A stretch of 64,000 nt of DNA from Glycine soja (Eukaryota; Streptophyta; Magnoliopsida; Fabales; Fabaceae). The notes beneath the pieces were generated by a model, which saw nothing but the letters and a program-made list of their open reading frames with translations, was not told the DNA's origin and searched no databases. The stretch is from the NCBI RefSeq assembly GCF_004193775.1, contig NC_041011.1, forward strand, positions 14,777,243-14,841,242, given 5' to 3'. A program made the position numbers and the translations under genes. This document shows positions 1-11,035 of the stretch, piece by piece. The number at the start of each line of letters is the position of its first letter. The stretch's first letter is position 1.

Positions 1-520
1 CTCATAGAAATAATGTTATTTTGTTCTTCAGCGCCTGCATAATATTAAAATTATGGTATGCAATCCTAATTTTAAATAGATATTGTATTTTTATGATAGA
101 TGTGTCAACATAGATGCAGAATTCTGGATGTTGATTCTGTCATTGTTAACTGTGGCTGTTAGCTATTGGAAATTTGGTTTTGTACTCATTTTATTAGATT
201 CAAATAAGATTGTCTTAGTGAATGATAACTTTAATCTAGACCAAAAAAAACTATTGGAAATTTGGAATAGGGAAAGAAAGCCATAGAGAATGGGCAACGA
301 CATCTTATATTAGTGCATGCGATTTGCCTCTGTGTCCAACTTGAAAAATTGTGAAGAGTGTAAAATTTATTATCTCCTTAATTAGGACAGCATAGCATCA
401 CCTTCATATATAGCTAAAAGATGCAATAGTTTGTTACACCTTACAAGACAATAGAATAAACACTAGAAATTAGTTGTTACACCTTACAAGACAATAGAAT
501 AAACACTAGAAATTAGTTAC

Positions 521-2218
521 CTGCTATTTGCAGGTTGATTTAAAAGAAATGCAACCTCTTTAGCACTATGAACATCCACTACTTTGAGATCAGAAACTTG
601 TGTATTTCCATTTGCGTCATTTTTGATTGTATATTGTTTTCCAGGAGTACCATTTTCCATGCGTGTTGTTGTAGATATCAGATCACGGATCCTTTCATTG
701 TATATTTCCAACATTGACACCTGTAAATTTTGCAAGGAAAACCTTATCAGCAATTCTGTGTCATATTTAAAATTTTATACACATTGCAATGGTGAAAAAT
801 TAAGAAGAAAAATACTCTGTTACCTACATTTCATATTTCCAGCCTTGAGGTTGTTGAGACTGCTTTGTTTGAAATATTTGCTCTAATGAACGAGGTATCA
901 AGCCCTTCTCCTCTAGATGTCCAGGCCTTCCCATCATTGTATAGGTTTTCCCTGACCCTGTCTGACCACAGGCAAAGATGCAAACCTGGAAAAGAAAAAA
1001 CATCACCATATTATTAGACATCAATGTATATAGTATATATATTGATTTACAAACATTCATGCTAGAAAGGCAACATCCAACACCAAATCTAACAGAAGAA
1101 CTTTGAAATTACCTTGTAACCATCAAGAGCACTTGGTACAAGCTGTGAAATTTCTACAAAAACTTCTTCTTGTGATGCCTCTGGTGTAAAAACTTTATCA
1201 AATGTAAAAGAATGTTTTTGGCCTAAGAAAAAACAAGAGCAACATGAGTTGATATTTTACAGCACAATCTAATTCAAGGAAAATGAAATAAGAATTGTTT
1301 AAAATACATGATCACAATAGATATACCATTTTGGGCTAGGTCAATGGCTCGTCCAGAAGTTTCCATTGATGTTGGATAACTGAAAATCTTGCCTTCTGTG
1401 CTACAACTTTCATCAGCTAATAAGGCCTCACTCGACAGAATACACGAATGTTCCCTTTTAACTCCTGTTAATATGAAGATTATTAAGGTGTTAATTATTA
1501 TTATCAACGTTTTGGTTCAGGGAATTACCAAAATGGTATTATGTAATTTTTTCCTCAGCCTCTCCTCTTCTATAAGTTTATATTCTGCATCTGCTAAGCG
1601 TCTTTGCTACTCATTCACAAATTTTGTTGTCCTTTGTACTCTGTCCTTGTCTCGTATGCAGATATATTAGACACCTAACAAGGAACAAAATCTATGAATA
1701 AGATAAATAATCATCATAATGTATATGTCAAGGACCAACTAAAGAATTAAGCAATTAGGTAAAATTTCACATTCTTTATCTAACAAATATATCAAATGGT
1801 TCTATACCTAGTAGTATACAACTATTAAAAAAAATTCTTGATTACCTGCAGTTTCTTCTCTGCAGTTGCTAGCTGCTCTTCCAATGCCTTTATCTGATTA
1901 TCTTTCAAAGAACATTTTTCCTGGAGGAAGGAAGCTCATCCTCTCATGACTCCACAATAAAAGAATGGTGTGATATTTAATTAAAATAAATAGGGTATAC
2001 AAACCTACCTCCAGATCATTAGCTTTTAAGGTCAAGCTGTCCAATTCAGTGGAGGAGTGCTTCCTAGATTCTTTAACTTTCTCTAATTCAGAACTTAAAG
2101 TTTGTACTTGAGATAATTGTCAGTCTCGCTCATCTCTTACTTGTTGCAACTCTCCTCTAAGAGAGGAAACTTCTGTAGCCAGGACTTCCTTCTGTTTTAT
2201 AGCCTCCTCTTGAGAAGA
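521..2218 (-). pseudogene. Kinesin-14 (ATK1/KatA-like) motor pseudogene fragment, copy A
   Basis: A minus-end-directed microtubule motor of the plant kinesin-14 group in origin. Seven exons with GT-AG borders are visible (low-high): 2009-2218 and 1846-1920 (coiled-coil stalk), 1529-1674 (neck), 1327-1464 (start of motor, ELKGNIRVFCRVRP-type), 1113-1222, 824-985 (P-loop GQTGSGKT, then YTMMGRPGH) and 521-720 (VSMLEIYNERIRDL). Switch I, switch II and the motor C-terminus are missing, as are the N-terminal tail and most of the stalk. Four breaks are seen. A TAG at 824-826 replaces the last codon of the P-loop exon, where the family has Gln. A TGA lies at 2120-2122 in the stalk. One base is lost near 1421 (RPLL), and 20 bp are inserted near 1606 in the neck exon. 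The two stops are shared with copy C; the frameshift and insertion are not. Subfamily assignment is from remembered family sequence. Confidence 0.9.
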
Positions 2219-4408
2219 CTAATAAAAGAACCAAGGAAACTAGGTAATATACCAGCTGCATGATAAGTAAGAAATAAAAGAGAACAAAAAAGACAGCAAA
2301 ACAAGTTCAATAACTGGGGTCATCGGAATTTTTTTGAAAGATTAAGATAGTTATCTTAAATCTAAAACCAAAAATTACATGTGCCTAAAATTAAGATAAA
2401 ACAATATAAAATAAAGTATTACAACAACTCTTAAAACTCTGCAATCAACTAAACTTGGCAGGATATTAGCACTTTCAGTTCTTTGATCCTTCTTAACAAG
2501 GATTCTTATGAGATCTTTAGGGCATATATACCTTAAGATCATATAGTTTCCACTTTCCACTACTAAAAATAATGCAGAAAGACCAAAAGCATCAGGTCTT
2601 GTAGGAGTAACATCTTGTTACTCTCTGTTATTTTCACTAATATTCCAATTTCTTTAATATATGAAAAGTGTTATTAAATTCTTGCTCGTGTTTGTATGTT
2701 TATTAATAAAAGTTTTAAAAAGATTTGGATAAAATGGTTTTTTGAAATCAATCTTGGTTAAAACTAATTTTGAAGTGATGTATCATTTATGTTTTGTTAG
2801 TAGTAAAATTCAATATTTTATCCAACAATGCAAACATTGTCAAACATATTGCTTCAACTTAAAATCCAATTACTTTGTTCGAATCCTAGTACATAGTTGT
2901 CTTAAATACTTGAAGGGTGAGTTTTACTATCAATAATGGTCATCTGAGTTGGAAATTAAAGATTGTCTCAAGTGGAAGATACATGTGATTAAGACAAAAA
3001 AACTTAAAATCCAATTATATATTCAAATACAGCATGACATTAACTGGAATGACAAGCAAAATTTTTCAAGACAGGCGTTCTGGATGAATAAATGAAATTG
3101 TTGGTTGTGAAATAATGTTATTTTCAGTTATGCTGTATAATTTATCCCCTATAGGTTATTAAACTTTTCCCATTGTCATTTCTCAGGGTTTTTAAACATA
3201 GGACAACCAAGTGTTATTGCCATTGAGGATCCATAGGTTTTGTTGGAAGAACTGCCTTTTGCTTTTATAAAAATGAATATTTTCTTTCTGTCAAAATAAA
3301 TAAAGCAAGAAAGTGGATTGTATATGATGGATTATTCATGATTTTCCTCTTGCTTATGTTTGCATTTCTCAGTTATGAGCTTATTTCAATTTACTTGGGT
3401 GGAGTTTTTTTTTTTTTGTTATGGGTGGGGATAAAATAGGGGGTTTGAATGTTGCTGTTGTCAGTTTCTTTTAGTGGACTCTTGATTTTGTAGAGGATAT
3501 TGAACAGTTATGTCGTATTCTGTAGCTTCTTTGAATCTCTTTTGCTTCTCTTTCCAAGCTGCAGGATATTTGATAATTTTCCTTTTAGTCATACTTGTTC
3601 TGTCAGTTGCATTCTTCCACAACCTTTCTCTCTTTATTTGGTCTTTCTGATTTTTCAAAAACAAAATATTTGGAGTCACTATTTCCATTTCCAAAGCCAC
3701 TAGTCCCATGCTATTTTGGAGCAGTTGCTGAATATTTTACCAAGGAATATATTAAAAGTGGAAATTGGAGATATTTGGGAACCAAAATTCTAGGAAAAAA
3801 CTATTCATACTAGGGTAGTCTACGACAGATTATCTAAGCTGGGGTTGAATAGTCTTGGAACTCTGTCTTCACTACTTTCTTTAGTAAATGCCTTGCAATT
3901 TATTTTTTTATAATATGAAGTTGATTGGCACAAATTATTTTGTACATATTAGGGAAATTTTTGTCATAGATGTGGTTGATTGACTAAAGTTTTATTATTT
4001 TTCTGGCTGAATCAGGCACCAAAGAATCACATTGGGAAGAACTCCTTTAATTATTTGCAGGTTTGTTTATTTTTTCTAGTAATTGATATTTATTATAATA
4101 GTTTTAAAAATGTTTTTCAAATTCCACAAATGACAAACATGTATGATGCCTGAAAACATGTATGCGTTTTTCCTTTTTATTCATGGCATGTAATTGTTCT
4201 TTTGAGCCCTCTACTATGATCTTTATTATGTCCTTTTGTTGCAATATCATACAATTACTAATGGAAATAGCTGACATGCGATTTTAAGGGGTTGCATAAC
4301 ATGTTATTTTCGTGGTCTTCTAAAATGACCCTTTGTGACATATAGGATCAAGACGTATGATCCATTCAATTCTTGTAAGAGGTCTCAGCATGTACCCTCC
4401 CTTTCTAA
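2219..4408. other. Noncoding, AT-rich duplicated spacer between kinesin and LINE remnants
   Basis: No convincing gene. The stretch is kept in all three copies (38645-40732 and 59828-61672). A minus-strand 82-codon frame at 3461-3709 is open in all three, lysine-rich, with no family I recognise. A plus-strand block near 4017-4062 has AG before and GT after it, like a 45-nt exon, but nothing nearby supports a gene. A T-run at 3410-3418 varies in length between copies. Confidence 0.6.
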
Positions 4409-5055
4409 TTACACAAAGGCATCTGTCAAATTGGAAGGCCACTGATTAAAATGTGTATCGAAATCTTTCTCCATAGCTTTAAGCCAGGACTAGACTAGAA
4501 GAAGCGCTTCATCCATCAGCTTGCTTGCATTAAAAGTTTGGTTATCAAAGACCACCTTATTTCTTTGTTGCCATATGGTCCTTGTGAGGGCTATCCACCA
4601 ATAGCTCCATCTTATATCTTTTGTTCATGTAGCATTCCTTCTGCTGTGCTGCATGAAATGATCTTTTTGTTCTTTCGGGAAAGCACCCACTGAATTAACC
4701 CATGAGAGTGACTCCCACCACAAGGGGAGGACCTTACTGCAATTGAATAAAAGGTGTGCTGCAACCTCCTCCGAATTGTTGCATAACGGGCACATTGGGT
4801 CACTTATCTCTACTTGTCTCCCTCTTAGATTCATCTTCATTGGTAAGCGGTCTTTGATAAGCCGCCATGTAAATACCGCTGCCTTAGGTGGTATCTTAAG
4901 TTTCCACAAAAGCACAAAAATCCCATCCTTTGTGTCCCCCCTTATTTCCTCTGCTTCTATTATAATTCACGCTTGTCCTTGTCCTTGTGCTGGTTCTTTC
5001 AACATAGGGTTTGAGGAATTAGTGTAATATAGAAGAAGTGTAGGTCTAATGTTTT
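4409..5055 (-). pseudogene. LINE (non-LTR retrotransposon) zf-RVT remnant, copy A
   Basis: C-terminal part of a plant LINE reverse-transcriptase ORF: the zinc-binding region known as zf-RVT. Visible in order are LLWKLKIPPKAAVFTWRLIK, the zinc-ligand pattern CPLC...H...C (MCPLCNNSEEVAAHLLFNC), WWESLSWVN, then WWIALTRTIWQHRNK on the far side of a stop. Shared stops: a TGA near 4966 and a TAG near 4494, both in Trp-like positions. Copy A alone has TGA at 4625-4627, where B and C read CGA. The frame ends with TAA at 4409-4411. In the other direction it stays readable to within a few bases of the LTR at 5056. The right flank of element A shows no continuing LINE frame, so this is most likely a 5'-truncated LINE whose edge lies near the retroelement insertion point. 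Confidence 0.82.
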
Positions 5056-6233
5056 TGTCGCAACATGCCCGTTTGCGGGCGAGCGAGGTGAGGGTCACGG
5101 GTGCACTTTCCAAGGGAGGAAAGATGCGTGGAGTCGCCACCAACATTTATTTGTGGAAAACGTCGGAAAAACCGAAGGAAACCGGTCAAAAAGAAAATTC
5201 CAAGTTCGGGAGTTGTATTTGCGTTTGAGGAAGGTATAAGCACCTCTCACGTTTGTCTCAAAGGACAACAGCCTTATTTTTTAGAATTGTGGAAATTGTG
5301 TTACCTTAACTTTTATTTCTTTTTATTTTTTGAGGTCGACAAAAGCGGGGCTCTTGCTCCTACGTACCCTCCATCGAAGAGGAAATCAGACCTACGTAGT
5401 TCTTCTTTAAGGGTGAATCAAGCGATTCTTTTTACTTGGAAGGTGATCATCTTAAGGCGTTGGACCTTAAAAATGATCCATTTACTTGGTAAGAAAAATT
5501 GAGATAATAAACTTTCAAATCCTTTTTTAATGATTTTTTGTGGACGAGCTTCACTTTGCGGGTTGATTTTAGCCTTAGTTTCACTTTAGTTATTAGTCAA
5601 TTCAATTAAGAAAGAGAAATCCCAAAGAGAAACGTCCGATTGATTTTTTTTGCTTTATTTTACTAAAAGGTATTTTTTGATTATTATATTATTATTTTAC
5701 CTCTTTTTTTATTTCCAACGTGGTTACAGCACGACCGAACGGTCGGATTTCATTTTAACAGAAATTAACGGATATTACAAATCAAATGATCGGTGGAAAT
5801 TTATTTTATTTTTTGATTAGGCGAGAAATGACTTAAATAAATGACTGAAGCACGTCAAAAGAGGGTACGGAAAGTAAATGAAACGAGAAATAAAAGTACA
5901 CAAAACAAATGGGGACCACCACGGGTACATAGAATGAATTGAAAAGCTCGATTTGGGGTAGTTACCGGTTGAAGACCGAAGAAAAACGAAGAACGAACGA
6001 TAAATGTCGAAGAACGGTTGAAAATCTTCGTGTAATTACCCACGGAAACATTACGGAAATGTTACGGAAGCGCCTCGGCTTGGATTTTCTTCACGGAAAC
6101 AATTTTCCTCAGCAATTTCAAGAGAATACGAAGTGCCAAGAAGGCTGAACCCCTTCCTTTTTCATTCCTCCCCCTATTTATAGCAAAATAGGGGAGGAGC
6201 TTGCCACCCAGCTCGCCCAGGCGAGCCAGGTTG

Positions 6234-6266
6234 CTTCCTCCAGAAGCAACCGCCTTCTGGAGGAAG
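6234..6266. other. Perfect hairpin in the LTR next to the TATA-like site
   Basis: The inverted repeat CTTCCTCCAGAAG / CTTCTGGAGGAAG has 13-bp arms at 6234-6246 and 6254-6266 around a 7-nt loop. It lies about 50 bp upstream, in the element's sense, of the TATA-like site at 6174-6183. Counterparts occur in the other LTRs, with mismatches in the 33751-35352 copy. It could be a transcription-factor site or RNA fold; the role is unknown. Confidence 0.7.
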
Positions 6267-6357
6267 AATCTGGAAGGCCCAAGTGGGCCTGGTTGCTATT
6301 TACACCCTTTTTTTTACTAAATACACCCCCTTTACTTTTTTGGTGATTCTTTTTCCA

Positions 6358-6429
6358 TAACAACACTTATTTTCTTAACAACACTTATTTTCTTAACAAC
6401 ACTTATTTTCGTAACAACACTTATTTTCT
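6358..6429. repeat. 18-bp tandem repeat, four units, only in the left LTR of A
   Basis: Unit TAACAACACTTATTTTCT repeated four times, the third ending in G. At this place the other four LTRs have a 'gtaacgttacg...tttcgtaacgacac' segment, so the array is a local expansion that arose in this copy. Confidence 0.85.
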
Positions 6430-6552
6430 TTCCGTAAGGTTACGAATCCTTACGGATCATGTATTTTAGCTTTCGAAAAAGTTACGGAAACTCACGGATT
6501 GCGTAAGAATACTTCCTTTTGGTTTCCGTCAAATTACAGAATTTCACGGATG

Positions 6553-6572
6553 GTTGCCCCTCTTTACTTACC
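6553..6572 (-). other. Polypurine tract of element A
   Basis: Read on the minus strand this is GGTAAGTAAAGAGGGGCAAC, directly before the 3' LTR. The same sequence stands before the intact LTR start TGTCATACCC in element B (42976-42995). It would prime plus-strand DNA synthesis. In A the adjoining LTR start is deleted, so the tract no longer abuts a proper end. Confidence 0.72.
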
Positions 6573-6819
6573 TTTTATCAGAGATAAGAGGAAAGCAAAG
6601 ATAAAACACTGATTTCGTCTGTCTTTGCCCTTTCCGTGATTAGTCTATGATAACTCCCGTCTCTCCTTCTTCTTTTTTTTTTTCTGCACAACACAAAACA
6701 AAACACAAACAACAAAAACACCAATAACATAATATACATATATACACATGTTTGGCGAAGGAAACGATCGGGAAAATAACAAAAACCACATTTCCCAATC
6801 ACCGGAGGCTCCGCACCTG

Positions 6820-7200
6820 ATGTTGGAGGACGCATGAATAGCGCTAGGAAATCAATTCATGGGTCTCCGAACAAGATTTCGAGGGTGGAGGATAAGCGAA
6901 CAGCGCTAGGCAATCAATTCGCAGGGCTCCAGACTCGATGGTGGAGGATGCATGAATGAAATGGGGCTCCGAATAAAAGTGGAGAATGGAGGATATGCGA
7001 ACAGTGCTAGGCAATCAATTCGCGGGGCTCCAGACTCGTTGGTGGAGGATGCATGAATGACAATCAATTCATGGGGCTCCGAATAAAAGTGGAGAATGGA
7101 GAATTGGCGAACAGCGCTAGGTAATCAATTCGCGGGGCTCCAGACTCGTTGGTGGAGGATGCATGAATGAAAATCAATTCATGGGGCTCCGAATAAAATT
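6820..7200. repeat. Minisatellite in the 3' untranslated part of element A
   Basis: Diverged tandem units of about 100-120 bp. Each is a pair of half-units ending in 'aatcaattcatggggctccgaa' and 'aatcaattcgcggggctccaga', followed by 'ggtggaggatgcatgaatg'. The 'gcatgaat' marks begin near 6832, 6950, 7051 and 7161. One unit has lost about 9 bp near 6958. Tandem repeats in the 3' untranslated region are a known trait of Ogre and related Tat elements. Confidence 0.85.
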
Positions 7201-9132
7201 TGTTGGCAGGACCGAATGGTCTATCGGGTTTTTTTCCACCTAAAAAGGCAAACATGCTTTTTGCAAAGAAAAATAAATCATTCGCGAGAGCACCATATCT
7301 TAGAGAAGCAATATACCCATGCCAAGGGTAATCTTCCTTGTAACAGTAAATGAAGGGCAGGACGTCAACATTTAGCTTTTAAATGAACATTCAGGGGAAA
7401 CATCGGGTTAAGCTGAAACTGGGAATAAATCACTCATAGTGTATACAAACTCACACAGGCAAGTGTTTTACCCTAACCCCAAACCATAACTGCACCATGA
7501 CTTTATTTTGCACACGATTTCCTATCGAATCAAAGATCACACGTGCGATCACGGATCAATAGGATTTTCTCGAGGGTAGTGTTTTCGAAGAGGAAGCTGG
7601 GTGTTTCGGTCTTTTCCTATTTGTTTATGTGGGGCGGGATATCGCCAGTCGAGAATGACTTTGAATGGAAATCCAAAAGGAAGAACCACCAAAAAATGGG
7701 TTTTCCTTTGCCGGCAGTCACTTACCTTGCCGAAAATTTATCTGGTCTGAAGATTTTCTGTTCTCTTTCTTTCATTGATCGGGAATTACTCTATTTTCCT
7801 CCGATCTTTCCTTTTTACTTTCTTCCGATCTTTTGATCGGGAATCCTTCTTTTCCTTTCTTTTCATTTTTTATTTTCCTTCTTTTCATTTCTTCCTTTTC
7901 TTTCTTTTCATTCCTCCCTCTCCATTTCTCTCTTTGGGAGATCGGGTTTTAGCAATCTATTTGCTCTCCCTTGAGGAGATTCCGCTGTCCTTTGCTTCGG
8001 GGGAAAGGATAAGGATTCTTTTTATAGGCCAAGGTTCAAAATAGTCTAAGGTTGTGTCTCAATGGGGTTTTTTATTGTGGGAGCCCGATCTTGATATCTA
8101 GGGCAAAACAAATTTGTGTGTCAAGGTGTCGGTCTCGGGCCGAACTTCCATATTATTCCACAAGGCACGCACAACAATGATGATTTGGAAACAATGTGCA
8201 AAATTAGTCATGGCCACAGCCAGGTGGGCACTCAAGCATCCCGTTTATGGCATTGTGATACTACAGTTGGGAATTTACACAAACAGACCCAACGTTTCCA
8301 AATTATGTCCTTTCATCAGTTCAATGAATCCATCCATTCTTATCTATGTTATTCAGGAAAATAAACTCTTAACGTCAGTCCCTTGTTTCCAGAAGATATG
8401 TTTGCTCTCTACGAATGATTTATGCTTCCTAACCATAACATGCCGACCTTCGAGGTCTTTCTTTCTTTTTCCTTTTTGTTTTTTTCTTTTCTCTTTTTTT
8501 TATATTCACAAAAAACTATACATCCATTGCCCTCTATGAGAACAGCTTTCCTTTGTACACCTACATTCCTATACATAACGAACTTTTTCTGTGCACACAC
8601 GCATTAAAACCCTTTCTCTTTATGTCAACACGGTCTATATACAATCCCTATTTATGTTCAAAGATCTCCTTTTTTCATTTTTTCCAACACACACCCGTAG
8701 TTTATACAAAAAATTCTTTACATACACTTGTCGTTCATATACACAAAAATTTCTTTTCACACATTATTTACACACACAAAATCCTTCTATTTTCTTTTAC
8801 ATATATAAAAAACTATTTTCTTTTCTTTATATACATAGACACGACATTTGTGCACAACGCTTCTTTCTTTTTATCAGGATTTTTGGTTCATTTTATTTTT
8901 AGGACGACGTTTCTAAATGAAAAACTCTACACGGTTCCGGAATTTCAACAAACACTATGGACAACAACGAAATAAGCACTAACGTAACAGTTTAAATGAC
9001 ATGTATGCACAAAACAAGAGTCAATCAAAACGAAACAAACATTAGTCCCTCAGTTTATACAAAAAACAAAATGATACATAACAGATAAAAAAGGAAACAT
9101 AAAAAGAGAATATGGATCTAGGGACCTCCCGA
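7201..9132. other. 3' untranslated spacer of element A
   Basis: No gene supported. It contains a pyrimidine-rich run (about 7755-7935, many TTCTTTTC steps) and an AT-rich stretch with repeated TATACACAAAA-like words (about 8500-8900). The same spacer is in element B (43641-45565) with few differences. Long plus-strand frames here follow from low-complexity composition. Confidence 0.6.
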
Positions 9133-10023
9133 TCATGTGGCTTCGCTCCCTCCCAAGAAATCGAGCAAATTGGTCATCTCCTCGTCCATGCGGGCCTCAT
9201 CTGCATCGCCGGGAGCCTCTGCGGGTGCCTCCCCTGCCTGGGCCTCAGGCCAATCCCCGGGCCATGCGACCTCTGCCTTGAACTGATCCGAAGTAGGGCA
9301 TGGAAAAGGAGGGAAACCCTGGCTCTGCAGGCTAAGGCTGAGCTGGTAGAGGCAGTCATGGGTCTGCACGTGCGCCCTGTGGTTGGCCGCCTGCTGGCAA
9401 ACCAAATGCCGTAAATACCGCTCCGTGTCAAATGACCTAGCTGGGTCAGCCTGAGGAGGTTGCGGCGGTGCATCTGGGGCCTGCGGGTCGCCACCCTGCG
9501 CCTGTCTGGGCGTGTAATACTTCTTTATGAAAGCCCGGGTGATCGGCAGTCGAATCACCTTACTAGGTGTGACAGGAACCCCGAACGACTGGCAGAGACC
9601 CGTGATCAATGTCGAAAAACCCAGGGCCCTGTTAGACTTATCTGGGTCTAGAGGGTGCCTGGTAGGTGGCATACCTACAAATAAATAAATGGCATCATCG
9701 ATCAGTTGAGCCACATGAATGTTCATCTGTGTCAGGATGGCATACACCAGCTGACACTTCGGCAGAGGGAGGTCGAAATTATGATCGCTGGGCAGGATGT
9801 TGCTGAGCAGCAACGTCATCCATGTCTGGGTCATGGTAGTCATGTTGGTGCGCATGATTCGCACCCGTCTCCCGGCAGCGGTCCAGGCAAAATCTTGACC
9901 TGGTATGCATAGCAGCTGAGCGATGGCCTCCTTATCAAATCCATCGGCCTGGTTCCTCCTCTGACCGTATTCGCACTCCTAGCCCTCCTCCAATACTAGC
10001 GGATATCCTAGGAACTGACTGAG
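9133..10023 (-). pseudogene. Extra 3' ORF of element A, C-terminal part ('putative plant transposon protein'-like)
   Basis: Continuation of the reading frame that starts at 22984 and was split by the Tekay insertion. This part begins at the target duplication (10019-10023) and contains QLLCIPGQDF, VRIMRTNMTTMTQTWMTLLL, PLPKCQLVYAILTQMNIHVAQ and LDPDKSNRALGF, then a Pro/Ala/Gln-rich linker and an acidic tail ending LDFLGGSEAT. It resembles the family annotated 'putative plant transposon protein domain' (Transposase_32 in Pfam, from memory), whose biochemical role I do not know. A TAG at 9979-9981 lies just inside this part and is shared with element B (46412-46414), so it predates the duplication. 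The ORF sits downstream of integrase, where some plant gypsy elements carry env-like genes; no membrane segment is evident. Confidence 0.72.
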
Positions 10024-10603
10024 TGTGGCGTCCCTAAATTAATGACTGGTTTAATAGTAATGATTTAAATAACGAAAACCATGGTAAATTTTTTTTTCTT
10101 CTTTTTCTTTTTAATTTCTTTCTCTTTTCACAATGATTAGGTATAGAAGGAAAATCCTCACTATAGAGTCCTGAATGGCCAGTTCAAAACTCTATTCGGA
10201 GTCATTTCTTTCTTACCACTCGAAATCTCTAAACTATTTGATGTTTAAAAAAGGAATAATGTACCAGCCATTACTTTAGGTCGTCATGTGAAAATAAAAG
10301 GATGAAATACGGTCGATAAACTCTTTTACAAATAAAGTTTGCTAATGCTTTCCTTTCAAATAACAAGATTAAACATAAATGCATTCATCATTTAAAGCTA
10401 TCCAAAATATGGGAGTTTTACAAAATACATAGTGTCATCCAGAGCAAAGGTGTCCACAGTGGTGGCTTCAGCCACATGTATACAATCATCAAATTCCTAT
10501 ACAATAGGTCTACCCATAAAAAAACAAAAGAGTAAACCTAACAGTCAGTCCTAGATACACCCACCCTCAAAAAGCATATAAAACTAGTCCATGGAACTGT
10601 CCA

Positions 10604-11035
10604 CTATGATGAAGAGCCTCCACTGGTCGCCATCTCTCTCGGGCCACTATCCTCCGTAGAGTCTGCCTCAGATGCCGACATGACTTCCTCGGGAGAATCC
10701 ACCTCAGGAAGTGGGTCCTCATCACCCTCTAGAAAGTCAAAAGCATCCACAGCAGGCTCAGGAGGTAGCTCCTCGGGATCCTCCTCAGGGTCTTCCTCGG
10801 ATGACGTCACCTCGATCACTTGGACTGGCTCCGCTAGACGGTATGGTGTAGGCGTGGGTAGTATCCACTCCACAGTGCGCTGAAGCGTGCGCACGGGTTC
10901 ATCTGGATGCACCAAAGAAGTCGCCGTAAATCGAATAGTGCCCCGAAATCGGCACCTCATGTTGCCTTCGAGGGTCTCCCAGGCTCCCTCTAGGCACTCC
11001 ATCTCTACTCGATCATGGATTAGCTGCGCCGCCAT
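10604..11035 (-). CDS. LTR-embedded acidic ORF of the Tekay element, copy in 3' LTR
   Basis: A 143-codon frame in the element's own sense, starting ATG at 11033-11035 (MAAQLIHDRVEMECLEG). The first roughly 75 residues look like a compact domain (RCRFRGTIRFTATSLVHP, RTLQRTVEWILPTPTPYRL). The rest is an acidic, Ser/Pro/Glu-rich tail (VTSSEEDPEEDPEELPPEP, DFLEGDEDPLPEVDSPEEVM) ending GGSSS. Just before the ATG, the minus strand reads a pyrimidine tract and CTTGTAG, a good 3' splice-site match, so the ORF may be a spliced exon. The copy at 19325-19756 is also open, with five amino-acid differences. I recognise no named domain. An acidic activation-like tail is only an analogy. Confidence 0.55.
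   Translation of the reverse strand: MAAQLIHDRVEMECLEGAWETLEGNMRCRFRGTIRFTATSLVHPDEPVRTLQRTVEWILPTPTPYRLAEPVQVIEVTSSEEDPEEDPEELPPEPAVDAFDFLEGDEDPLPEVDSPEEVMSASEADSTEDSGPREMATSGGSSS

Larger units (their letters stand above)
1..5055. repeat. Segmental duplication, copy A (left flank of element A)
   Basis: Position 1 onward matches 57379 onward almost base for base, and 2326 onward matches 38645 onward. The unit carries the kinesin pseudogene, about 2.2 kb of noncoding DNA and the LINE remnant, and ends at the same point against the same LTR as copies B and C. It probably extends left of the window. Copy-specific indels separate A from C: A lacks about 30 bp near 75 and about 207 bp near 1094, the latter between two short repeats ending in 'acag'. 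A has a 20-bp insertion near 1606. C lacks the counterpart of about 2254-2600. Confidence 0.9.
5056..6552 (-). repeat. 3' LTR of element A (truncated at its U3 end)
   Basis: Matches the LTRs at 33751, 41370, 52020 and 62310. Compared with 41370-42975 it lacks about 143 bp at the inner end, including the terminal bases next to the polypurine tract; the junction is at 6552/6553. A TATA-like CTATAAATAG (minus strand) sits at 6174-6183. It shares left-type variants with the B and C left LTRs, for example 'tacgtaccc' and 'gtcgccaccaacat', where right LTRs read 'tacgtgccc' and 'gtcaccaccaacgt'. An antisense frame of about 133 codons (5101-5502) is open in all five LTRs; I give it no function. Confidence 0.9.

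Noticed and set aside
521..2218. A functional kinesin gene
   Set aside because: In-frame stops at 824 and 2120, a frameshift near 1421, and no switch I/II exons in copy C or in the visible part of A.
2870..2900. A 'ttcgaatcct' word like the T-arm of a tRNA
   Set aside because: No acceptor, D or anticodon stems can be paired around it.
4017..4062. A 45-nt mini-exon on the plus strand
   Set aside because: AG and GT borders occur by chance often; no adjoining exons or protein context on that strand.
8553..8975. Plus-strand frame of 140 codons
   Set aside because: It comes from low-complexity TTT/ACA-rich DNA in the 3' untranslated spacer, antisense to the element, with no domain and tied to composition.
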